Shown: positions 13,642 to 20,178 of the stretch, one piece after another
Position numbering within the stretch: the first letter of the stretch is position 1
How the letters are laid out: each line of letters starts with the position of its first letter
Assembly (NCBI GenBank): GCA_902797275.1
Contig: CADBSI010000035.1
Span: forward strand, 1 to 20,178
DNA from: an uncultured Erysipelotrichaceae bacterium
Lineage (GTDB): Bacteria; Bacillota_I; Bacilli_A; RF39; UBA660
Length of the DNA: 20,178 nucleotides
Reading direction: 5' to 3'
Notes under the pieces: model-generated
The model's database searches: none
Told to the model about the DNA's origin: nothing
What the model saw: the letters and a program-made list of their open reading frames with translations, nothing else
Position numbers and translations under genes: made by a program

Positions 13642-16489
13642 TATTTAATTCCTTTCTTTTAATCTTACTTTTTTTATATTCTTCAACTAATCCAAAGTAA
13701 GATGTAATTTTATCTACACTATTAACTATTTCTTTTGGATAACCTAGTTCAATACATTTATCAATAGTTGGTTCTTTATATAATTCTTCATCTACTACCA
13801 TATATATAACTTTTAAATTTGAAAAATTTACAAGAGTATCTTTGCCATTAGCTTTAAAAACCGTTGGTTCATGTTTTTTTAACATTTTTATTAGTTTCAA
13901 AAGACAATTACATGTATCTCTTTTAATTGCTTCTAATATAGAATTGTAATTATCATTTTGTATAGTATAATCTTTAGGTAATGAAATCATTAGTATTGGA
14001 TCATTATTTTTATCAATATACAAATTCTCTAACAATTTCTCAATTCGATCATTTATTTTCAAAAAATTATCCTTCTTAACTTGCATCTCATTTTGGTAAT
14101 TATCAAAATCATTTAGCGAAAAGCGACACCATTTCATACTATTTGCTTTTTTTTCATTTAAAACTAAAATCAATTGTTGAAAGTTTTCAAAAGAAAAGTT
14201 AATTTTTTCATATTTATTATCTTCAAGATAAGAATTCCATACATGATTTGTTAATAAAGTATAGAGTTTTTTATATACAATATGTCTTTTTTTTTCTGTT
14301 CTTACTCCATCAATAAAAAAATCTTTATCATGATTTATACTATATTCATGATTAAAAAAATTCCACAAAATTTTAATCTTTTCTTCTATTTTAAAATTAG
14401 TTAAATTTAAATTATTATTTTCTTTTCTATCTCTACGAACTGTATAATAAATATAATCATAACTTGATAAATCATAATTATCAAGATTAATTTTTTCTGA
14501 TTTATTTATTAAAATCGGTCTAAATATTACCTCATCATTTCTTATTTCTTTTTTTCCAATAATAATTAAATCATATTTTTTATCACTCTTTTCAATACCA
14601 TTAAGACAATCATAAAATTCTTTTTTACTTTTCCTATAAATTGCACACAATTCTTTAATATAGCGTAATTTTTTCCATTCTTGTTTTATAACAGCATCAA
14701 TGATAATGTTGTCAGCAATTGTAAAATAAAAATAATCATCTTTTTCATATATATTCCTAATGTCTGTTTGATTAAAAAACAGCATTAATTGTTTTATATT
14801 AAAAGTATCCGTTTTTTTTATTCTAAATATATTATTTCCTTGATACTCTACATTATCTACATTACTATCTATAATATTATCAATAATTGATTGTACTTTT
14901 TTTATTAGACATCTTTCGTAATCATCTATATAATATTCATACTTATCTTTGTTTTCTATTATTGTGATTAAATCATTTTTAACAATTTTTTTCATTGCTT
15001 TATTTCTAGGAAGATGATTGGAATCTATAAAAATAGGTAATGATAATGGCAAGTAAGATAATTTATATGCTAAATCATAACTTTTCTTAATCAATGGAAT
15101 AATGTCTTTAATATTAGTTATAGAACTTTCTTCTAAGATAAAATTAGCTATAACAAATATTTTATTTTCATATTTTATAGCTGTACAAGTTAATCCTGTA
15201 AATTTAGAAAATAAATTTTCTATTGCTGTCAAATAATATTTTTTATTATTAATTTCAATAACATCAGTTTTTCTACAAATAATATATAATTGATTATTAA
15301 CATATATTCCTATATCACCAGTTCTTTTATCGTTATATATAATTTCACCAAAGTTATTTTCAATTACTACATTATTTACTTTATTTTCACTAACTGGCAA
15401 ACACTCAAAATAAATAAAATCATCATATTTGAAATTAAGTTTTTCGTCTTGAAAACTATTGCTATTAAAAACTCTTTTATAAAAATTAACTTTATCATAT
15501 GTATATATAAAATCACCATTTGCTAAGGCTAACTGATTTATATAAATTGGTTTTAAGTTATCTTCTTCACAATAAGAAATTATTCCTAATGCTTCTGTTG
15601 AACCATATAGATTAACGAAAACATTTTCTTTTAATTCTGGCATTTTTTCACGCATTTTTTTAATAAAATCAAGATTATTTATTTCTCCACTTAAATACAA
15701 TTTATTAATATTAGAAAAATTATATTGTCTATTTTCATCATAATAAACAGAATTAAAAAAATCTAAAATATCTCTTGGAGCAAGTAAGCTAACATCCATA
15801 TTTTTTAACCGATTAAATTCTAAAAATCTCATTAAAATTATTTTTTGATTTGTATATAAAGGCAATAATACATTATACACAATGCTTGATATACTGCCAA
15901 TTGGAATATATGTACAAAAATATTCTGACTTTATTGAACTAAAACAAGTTTCATCTTTTCTTAATAAGTCTTTTTCGTAAATAGTTACAATCTTAGGTTT
16001 ACCAGAAGTACTACCTGATGTTAATATACCAAATTTACTTTCTGTATCAGCTACCAAATTATCCAAATTTATATTTAATGAATTAATATATTTTTCAAAA
16101 GCATATACTCTTTCATTTAAATCGTACGGACCATATTTAGTAGCATCAAAAAAATCAATATTACTTTTTTTACAGATAATTTGTTTTCCAATAAAATTAA
16201 GATAATCGTAAAATGATGCTATATTTATTAATACAGGAATAATTCCTACTTTTAACATAGCAATAAATACAACAATTGATTTAATTGAATTATCGACAAT
16301 AAGATAAAGACTTTTATTTTTATAGTTGCATTTTGAAAAGAAATCAATATATTTATTAACCAATATATATATTTCACTATATGTGTATTCTTCATCATGT
16401 TTTCCAATTTCTCGATACATTACTTCATCTTTTGTATAAGGATCTTCTGCTTTTTTCTTTAATAAATCATATAAACTATTATCATCCAT
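13634..16489 (-). CDS. ANL-superfamily adenylating enzyme with large unknown C-terminal region
   Basis: The first ~510 residues are an acyl/aryl-adenylate-forming enzyme (numbering from a possible GTG start at 16498): P-loop TSGSTSGKPKIV at 160-171 (A3), NLYGSTEALG at 296-305 (A5), TGD at 393-395 (A7), CRKTDVIEINNKKYYL at 408-423 (A8) and LPRNKAMKK at 496-504 with the expected catalytic Lys (A10). Such enzymes activate a carboxylate with ATP, usually before transfer to a thiol. Residues ~511-954 match nothing I recognise: no carrier-protein Ser motif and no condensation or reductase signature; the region is Lys/Asn/Ile-rich and mixed helical-strand. The ATG at 16489 is chosen because GGGTGAG precedes it and the GTG would leave only a ~7-nt leader. 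A LysR gene overlaps its end. Substrate unknown. Confidence 0.85.
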   Translation of the reverse strand: MDDNSLYDLLKKKAEDPYTKDEVMYREIGKHDEEYTYSEIYILVNKYIDFFSKCNYKNKSLYLIVDNSIKSIVVFIAMLKVGIIPVLINIASFYDYLNFIGKQIICKKSNIDFFDATKYGPYDLNERVYAFEKYINSLNINLDNLVADTESKFGILTSGSTSGKPKIVTIYEKDLLRKDETCFSSIKSEYFCTYIPIGSISSIVYNVLLPLYTNQKIILMRFLEFNRLKNMDVSLLAPRDILDFFNSVYYDENRQYNFSNINKLYLSGEINNLDFIKKMREKMPELKENVFVNLYGSTEALGIISYCEEDNLKPIYINQLALANGDFIYTYDKVNFYKRVFNSNSFQDEKLNFKYDDFIYFECLPVSENKVNNVVIENNFGEIIYNDKRTGDIGIYVNNQLYIICRKTDVIEINNKKYYLTAIENLFSKFTGLTCTAIKYENKIFVIANFILEESSITNIKDIIPLIKKSYDLAYKLSYLPLSLPIFIDSNHLPRNKAMKKIVKNDLITIIENKDKYEYYIDDYERCLIKKVQSIIDNIIDSNVDNVEYQGNNIFRIKKTDTFNIKQLMLFFNQTDIRNIYEKDDYFYFTIADNIIIDAVIKQEWKKLRYIKELCAIYRKSKKEFYDCLNGIEKSDKKYDLIIIGKKEIRNDEVIFRPILINKSEKINLDNYDLSSYDYIYYTVRRDRKENNNLNLTNFKIEEKIKILWNFFNHEYSINHDKDFFIDGVRTEKKRHIVYKKLYTLLTNHVWNSYLEDNKYEKINFSFENFQQLILVLNEKKANSMKWCRFSLNDFDNYQNEMQVKKDNFLKINDRIEKLLENLYIDKNNDPILMISLPKDYTIQNDNYNSILEAIKRDTCNCLLKLIKMLKKHEPTVFKANGKDTLVNFSNLKVIYMVVDEELYKEPTIDKCIELGYPKEIVNSVDKITSYFGLVEEYKKSKIKRKELNNE

Positions 16490-16511
16490 ACCACTCACCC
16501 AAAACGAGGTT

Positions 16512-16540
16512 ATTATACCATGAGTGTAAATAAATGTAAA
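16512..16540 (-). promoter_or_regulatory. Strong promoter of the ANL/LysR operon
   Basis: On the minus strand: -35 TTTACA (16540-16535), exactly 17 nt, then a perfect -10 TATAAT (16517-16512) preceded by TGG (extended -10). It begins right after the U-tract of the upstream terminator. A second TTTACA copy (16530-16525) is too close to the -10 to serve. Confidence 0.8.
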
Positions 16541-16541
16541 T

Positions 16542-16566
16542 AAAAAAGAACATATTTCTATGCTCT
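16542..16566 (-). terminator. Terminator of the Cys-rich protein gene
   Basis: AGAGCATA (16566-16559), a GAAA tetraloop and TATGTTCT (16554-16547) form an 8-bp stem with one G-U pair, followed by five T on the minus strand. The hairpin begins inside the stop codon of the upstream gene. Confidence 0.75.
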
Positions 16567-17203
16567 ATTTTACTAAAATTTTTGGTTTAGCAATTACATC
16601 TACATCAATTATATTTTCAAGATTATCTTTTCTTGTATATCTCACATATAAGAATTTAACCATTTCTTCATAAATAGAAATTGCATCTTCAATTCTATTT
16701 TCAGCAATTGCAACAAAAGCTTTTGATAAATAATTAGCTAGCAAATCTTTACAAAGTTCTACTTTGTTAGGATCTTGTTCTATTCTATCAGCTATCATTG
16801 GTCCATAAATATCATAATTAATAGCTTTATCAAGTGTATTTATATCACTTCTTACTATTTGAATAAGTGTCTTGAAATTTTGAAATAAGCCATCTTCTTG
16901 TTTAATACCTAAAACATTACAAATAGCAGTTAAAATATAATAATACTTTCTTCCTGTAAATTCATAATATCTTGCTACACAGTCAACATCTGTTGAACTA
17001 ACTTCTCTATATCTACTGCAACTACGATCATCCCATTTACTATAGCCACCTAAATCACATTTATATTCGTAATGACTATTAAACATTCCTGTACTAACAC
17101 GATTATAAACATCTAAATGATCGCATCCTCCACATACATTTCTCAATTTTTCAGATAAACATCTTGTACTTTTTTCTTCATTAAACCATCCCATAAACTC
17201 CAT
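16565..17203 (-). CDS. Hypothetical protein with N-terminal cysteine cluster, 212 aa
   Basis: I cannot name this family. The N-terminal third holds C15, C24, C27, C49, C62 and C75, including CGGCDHLD and a later YKCDLGGYSKWDDRSCSRYRE, which suggests a structural metal site (zinc or Fe-S). The rest appears helical, with TPR-like spacing near the end (LSKAFVAIAENRIEDAISIYEEMVKFL). There is no signal peptide or membrane segment. The start is ambiguous: GGGAGG is only 2 nt before the first ATG and 11 nt before an in-frame ATG at residue 4. It has its own promoter and terminator, so it seems monocistronic. Base composition is a little less AT-rich than its neighbours, consistent with a conserved housekeeping-type gene. 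Confidence 0.75.
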   Translation of the reverse strand: MEFMGWFNEEKSTRCLSEKLRNVCGGCDHLDVYNRVSTGMFNSHYEYKCDLGGYSKWDDRSCSRYREVSSTDVDCVARYYEFTGRKYYYILTAICNVLGIKQEDGLFQNFKTLIQIVRSDINTLDKAINYDIYGPMIADRIEQDPNKVELCKDLLANYLSKAFVAIAENRIEDAISIYEEMVKFLYVRYTRKDNLENIIDVDVIAKPKILVK

Positions 17204-17224
17204 AACCTCCCTTAATTGACCATT

Positions 17225-17253
17225 ATCTTATCATAAACCCTTACAAAAGTCAA
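17225..17253 (-). promoter_or_regulatory. Promoter of the Cys-rich protein gene
   Basis: On the minus strand: -35 TTGACT (17253-17248), 17-nt spacer and -10 TAAGAT (17230-17225) with TG two bases upstream. GTCAA-N6-TTGAC (17249-17264) forms a small inverted repeat over the -35 and could be an operator. Confidence 0.65.
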
Positions 17254-17269
17254 ACAAAATTGACTTCAT

Positions 17270-18178
17270 TCAATTAATAAATTTCTTATTAATCCAATCA
17301 ATACCTATTATATTAATATGTTCTTTAATAACTAAATAAATTGAATACAATAAATACTCATAATCATCTTGCATCTTTGTAATACTTAAAATACTCTCTT
17401 CTTTAATCTTACCACTTAAAATATCATCATATAAATCAAAATAATAACTAGGAAAAAGCATTCTAATATAAAAATATATATAATCACTACTTGATAATCT
17501 AATTCTTTTTAAATAATTAATTATTTCTATAATATCCATTCTATTTTTAAAAAAACATGATTTAATATATTCAGCTAAATCCCTTATTCTATAATCTATT
17601 ATTAAATTTAAAGGATTATAAAAACTATCTAAAGTTGTATTATACAATACCCTTCTATGACATATACTTAAATTATCATTTTCTAAATTTACAAATTTTA
17701 AATAACTAATAGCATTTTCAGCTAAACCTATATAATAATAAATAGAATTATAAATTAACTTATATTTAATTCTTAAATGATTAATAGAATACTCTATATT
17801 ATCTATTTTACTTGACCATAAATAATACCAATTATTTCTTTTTAATAAATTTAAATTAGTTTTAAATCGATTAAATTCTAAAACTTTATTAATATCAACA
17901 ATACTATTATCAAATATATTTAAAAGAACTAAACAATAATAATTATTTTTATAAAAAGTTAATATTTCTTGTTTATTATTTAAAATTATTTTATTAATTT
18001 TTATATTGTTAAATAACATATAATTATTTAAATTGTATATTTCATTTATTTCATCTAAATTTCTTTTATATTTATAAAAACAAAAATAATTATTTTGATA
18101 TTTAAAATAATAATTATTATTTTTATAACTTATTCTATCTATTATAATATAATAATAATATCTTAATAATTCGATCAA
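17270..18178 (-). CDS. YutH/CotS-like protein kinase-fold protein, probably catalytically dead
   Basis: The 302-residue product is extremely rich in Tyr, Asn and Ile. Its C-terminal half holds a remnant of the aminoglycoside-phosphotransferase/CotS fold: SICHRRVLYN (residues 171-180) where active kinases have HxD, and LIIDYRIRDLAEYIK (192-206), which resembles the D-x-x-x-RDLAEWIR stretch of YutH-type spore-coat proteins. The catalytic Asp after the His is replaced (H174-R175-R176), so phosphotransfer is unlikely. In Bacillus, YutH and CotS relatives are coat-associated; whether this organism sporulates is not visible here. The start is TTG, supported by TAGGTGAT 4 nt upstream and the absence of an alternative start for about 50 codons. 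It ends with TGA, followed by a weak 6-bp hairpin and T-rich stretch. Confidence 0.6.
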   Translation of the reverse strand: MIELLRYYYYIIIDRISYKNNNYYFKYQNNYFCFYKYKRNLDEINEIYNLNNYMLFNNIKINKIILNNKQEILTFYKNNYYCLVLLNIFDNSIVDINKVLEFNRFKTNLNLLKRNNWYYLWSSKIDNIEYSINHLRIKYKLIYNSIYYYIGLAENAISYLKFVNLENDNLSICHRRVLYNTTLDSFYNPLNLIIDYRIRDLAEYIKSCFFKNRMDIIEIINYLKRIRLSSSDYIYFYIRMLFPSYYFDLYDDILSGKIKEESILSITKMQDDYEYLLYSIYLVIKEHINIIGIDWINKKFIN

Positions 18179-18230
18179 GTTATCACCTACTTAATTATAT
18201 TAAAATATTTATTTTTTATTTAAAATTTGT

Positions 18231-18236
18231 TATACT
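18231..18236 (+). promoter_or_regulatory. Extended -10 promoter for the Nfu gene
   Basis: TATACT preceded by TGT (extended -10) lies about 20 nt before the Nfu start codon, in the only gap between the divergent gene and Nfu. The -35 (TTTATT, 17 nt upstream) is weak. Confidence 0.5.
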
Positions 18237-18256
18237 AATAACGAAAGGAAGTATTT

Positions 18257-18487
18257 ATGCAAGAAAAAATAGAAACTGTTTTAGATAAATTAAGACCATT
18301 TTTAATAAGTGATGGTGGTAATATTGAATTTGTTAAAGTAGAGAATGGTATTTGTTATTTAAAGTTTTTAGGTCATTGTGCTACTTGTCCTATGATGTTA
18401 GTTACTTTAAATGATAGTATTAAAGAAGCATTAATAAATGAAATTGATGAAATAGTTGATGTAAAATTAATATCAGAAGAAGATTAA
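18257..18487 (+). CDS. NifU C-terminal-domain (Nfu) Fe-S scaffold/carrier
   Basis: This 76-residue protein is a stand-alone NifU C-terminal domain. It shows the family's LRPFLISDGGNIEFV near the N-terminus and the cluster-binding CxxC in GHCATCPMM (C41 and C44), with VKLI near the end. Nfu proteins carry 4Fe-4S clusters, bound across a dimer, to target apo-proteins in the cytoplasm. Length is usual for the single-domain form in low-GC Gram-positives. AAAGGAAG lies 7 nt before the ATG. It is transcribed away from the pseudokinase gene. A hairpin overlapping its stop probably ends the message. Confidence 0.93.
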   Translation: MQEKIETVLDKLRPFLISDGGNIEFVKVENGICYLKFLGHCATCPMMLVTLNDSIKEALINEIDEIVDVKLISEED

Positions 18488-18500
18488 AAATCTTTTTTTT
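18477..18500 (+). terminator. Likely terminator after Nfu
   Basis: AAGAAGATT and AATCTTTTTT form a ~9-bp, mostly A-U stem with an AAA loop, merging into eight T. The hairpin starts within the last codons of the gene. The weak AU stem lowers confidence. Confidence 0.45.
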
Positions 18501-18537
18501 ATTATGGTTTTATGTTAAAATTGAAAGTGGTGATAGA

Positions 18538-19227
18538 ATGATGAAAAAATTAAAAAAAATAACTATATTTATTGGTCTTTTTTTAATATTTTTATTTAGT
18601 AGTTTATTTTATATAATACCTTTAGAAATATTAAATATTGATTATAGTTCTTTAAATAGTTCCATGAAAGTTTTACTTAGCATTGGTAGTTCTTTAATAA
18701 TTATTTTAATATTAGTAATTGTTTATCATAAGGATTTAAAAGAAATGTTATGGGATTATAAAAAGAATTATAAAGAGTACTTTGATTTAGGACTTAAATG
18801 TTGGTTTGTTGGTTTAGTTATTATGTGTTTAAGTAATATTTTAATAAGTATATTAACACCTGTTCATGAAGCAAATAATGAAGTATTAGTTCAAAATATG
18901 TTAAAAGCTTCTCCTTTTTTAAGTTTTATTAGTTCTTCTTTATTAGCACCTTTTATTGAAGAAATGATATTTAGAAAAAGTTTAGGAGATATCTTTGATA
19001 ACAAATATTTTAAAATTATAATGTCAGCTCTTATCTTTGGACTTTTACATGTAATATTTAGTTTTAATACTTGGTATGACTTTTTATATGTAATTCCATA
19101 TGGAGCTTTAGGAGGAGCATTTTCATATATTTTAACTAAGAAAAATAATATATTTATTCCTATTACTTTTCATGTTTTACATAATAGTATTATAACTATT
19201 ATTTCTATTATAGGTTATTTAGTATGA
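18538..19227 (+). CDS. CPBP family intramembrane metalloprotease
   Basis: The 229-residue polytopic membrane protein carries the CPBP (CAAX protease and bacteriocin-processing, Abi) motifs. EEMIFRKSL has E141, E142 and R146 at the start of a membrane helix; FGLLH places H171, and FHVLHN places H212 and N216. About six hydrophobic segments are visible, with the first at residues 8-27. The family includes glutamic-type intramembrane endopeptidases, some involved in bacteriocin immunity or maturation; no bacteriocin gene is visible nearby. GGTGATAG lies just before two consecutive ATG codons, so the start may be 18538 or 18541. Its TGA stop overlaps the ATG of the next gene (ATGA), implying coupling. 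Confidence 0.88.
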   Translation: MMKKLKKITIFIGLFLIFLFSSLFYIIPLEILNIDYSSLNSSMKVLLSIGSSLIIILILVIVYHKDLKEMLWDYKKNYKEYFDLGLKCWFVGLVIMCLSNILISILTPVHEANNEVLVQNMLKASPFLSFISSSLLAPFIEEMIFRKSLGDIFDNKYFKIIMSALIFGLLHVIFSFNTWYDFLYVIPYGALGGAFSYILTKKNNIFIPITFHVLHNSIITIISIIGYLV

Positions 19228-20066
19228 AATCAAGACTTGAAAAGAATAAAAAGAAAATAAATGAAATAGATAAAGAAAAAAGACAAAAAAAAGCTAAAAT
19301 AATTATAAAAATAACTAGTATAATTTTAGTTTCTATCTTTTCTATTTTATGTTTTTCAATGTTTATAGGTGCTAAATACTTAGTTGTAAAAGAAGTAAAA
19401 ATAACAAATGATAAATTACCAAATAGTTTTCATGGACTAAAAATAGTTCAATTTAGTGATTTATTATATCCAAGTTTTAATGAAAAAGATTTAGATAATT
19501 TAAAAAATAAAATAAATGAATTAAAACCAGATATTATTGTTTTTACTGGTAATATTAAAAGAATAGACTATGAACTTACTAAAAATGATATTAGTATTTT
19601 ATCTAAGTTTTTTAATTCATTAGAAAGTAGTATGAATAAATATGCTGTCTATGGAACAAATGATAAAAATTTCTTAGATATTTTAGAAAATAGTTTTATT
19701 ATTTTAGATAACAAGGAAAGTATTATTTATAATAAAGAAATAGAAAATATTAAAATAATTGGTTTTAATTCAAACAATGTAGATACATCTAAGATAAGTG
19801 ATGGAAGTAATTATAATATTTGTTTAATAAATAATCCTGATAATATTAATAAAATAAAAGATGTATGTGATTTAACTTTAGCTGGTAATACTTTAGGAGG
19901 AGAAATTAAAATACCTTTTTATAAAGGATTATTAACAAATAACAAGTATTATAAAGATTATTATAAGGAATATAATATGTATATATCAAATGGAATTGGT
20001 AATAATTATAAAGTTAGATTATTTAATCAACCAAGTATTAGTTTATATAGATTAAATAAATATTAA
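19224..20066 (+). CDS. Membrane-anchored metallophosphoesterase-like protein lacking most metal ligands
   Basis: The 280-residue product has a very basic N-terminus, one transmembrane helix (about residues 26-49) and an extracytoplasmic calcineurin-like phosphoesterase fold related to the YkuE/YaeI type. The framework is intact (LKIVQFSDLLYP, KPDIIVFTGN, YAVYGTND, LAGNTLGGEIKIPF, YISNGIG), but catalytic residues have changed. The expected D-x-H is D79-L80-L81, GD is G109-N110, GNHD is GTND (144-147), the His before PD is Asn (NNPD), and GHTHGG is GNTLGG (221-226). Only D79 of the usual ligand set remains clear. The frame is full length and uninterrupted, so this looks like a retained pseudoenzyme with a binding or structural role, not a decaying gene. 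It is coupled by ATGA overlap to the CPBP protease. Confidence 0.8.
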   Translation: MKSRLEKNKKKINEIDKEKRQKKAKIIIKITSIILVSIFSILCFSMFIGAKYLVVKEVKITNDKLPNSFHGLKIVQFSDLLYPSFNEKDLDNLKNKINELKPDIIVFTGNIKRIDYELTKNDISILSKFFNSLESSMNKYAVYGTNDKNFLDILENSFIILDNKESIIYNKEIENIKIIGFNSNNVDTSKISDGSNYNICLINNPDNINKIKDVCDLTLAGNTLGGEIKIPFYKGLLTNNKYYKDYYKEYNMYISNGIGNNYKVRLFNQPSISLYRLNKY

Positions 20067-20178
20067 ATTTTAAAAAAAAATATAATTTGGAAATTTGCAA
20101 GGGTTTTATTTAACAAATTGTTAGGTAAAGCCCATTTTTTGGCCTTTAAATCCCGAATTTGCTAAAAAAAATTTAGCA
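20067..20178. other. Non-coding right end, possible low-quality contig edge
   Basis: No gene, ribosome binding site or RNA is recognisable. The sequence has short G, C and T runs (GGG, CCC, TTTTTT, AAAAAAAA) unlike the rest of the window and ends in a perfect 7-bp inverted repeat TGCTAAA/TTTAGCA. This could be intergenic DNA or error-rich assembly at a contig end. Confidence 0.3.

Noticed and set aside
1..20178. CRISPR arrays, insertion sequences, prophage genes or long direct repeats.
   Set aside because: Reading through the window showed no regularly spaced repeats, transposase/integrase motifs or terminal inverted repeats around the accessory genes.

Overview
The window is very AT-rich DNA (roughly a quarter G+C by eye) with strong AGGAGG-type ribosome binding sites, encoded tRNA CCA ends, intrinsic terminators and tightly packed genes. 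This suggests an uncultured, probably host-associated low-GC Bacillota (Bacilli, Erysipelotrichia or RF39-like). TGG is the Trp codon and TGA is used as a stop in several intact genes, so the standard bacterial code applies. Nearly everything up to 18.2 kb lies on the minus strand; the last 1.9 kb is on the plus strand.

Tryptophan block (1-2235, minus): trpS, tRNA-Trp(CCA), a 19-codon leader peptide with two Trp codons, then trpB, which runs off the left edge. Between leader peptide and trpB lie three mutually exclusive pairings (1:2, 2:3, 3:4) ending in a U-tract, the layout of a ribosome-mediated trp attenuator. The leader's ribosome binding site begins 2 nt after the tRNA CCA end, so the attenuator appears to be fed by the trpS/tRNA-Trp transcript.

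Metabolic/salvage block (2243-6018, minus): a histidine/serine-decarboxylase-like PLP enzyme, a nucleoside phosphorylase, a tyrosine-phosphatase-like protein and a phosphodiesterase pseudogene with several independent lesions.

Histidine block (6093-10190, minus): YgjV-like membrane protein, an orphan protein, a GNAT acetyltransferase, an M20 ArgE/DapE-type hydrolase, hisS and tRNA-His(GTG). As with trpS, the synthetase gene is followed at once by its cognate tRNA, with a strong stem-loop over the synthetase stop codon just 5' of the tRNA.

Accessory cluster (10334-16540, minus): a promoter drives a 954-codon frame holding an ANL adenylating enzyme with a ~440-residue unrecognised C-terminal half, overlapped by a LysR regulator. 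Next comes a second promoter with an inverted-repeat operator candidate, a single protein fusing a LysR regulator to a MoaA-like radical SAM domain, and an overlapping CYTH gene. This is the best candidate here for an undescribed system.

Right end (16565-20178): a Cys-rich conserved-looking protein and a YutH/CotS-like pseudokinase on the minus strand; Nfu-type Fe-S protein, CPBP membrane protease and a metallophosphoesterase-like protein lacking most metal ligands on the plus strand. The last ~110 bases hold no gene and may be a poor contig end.
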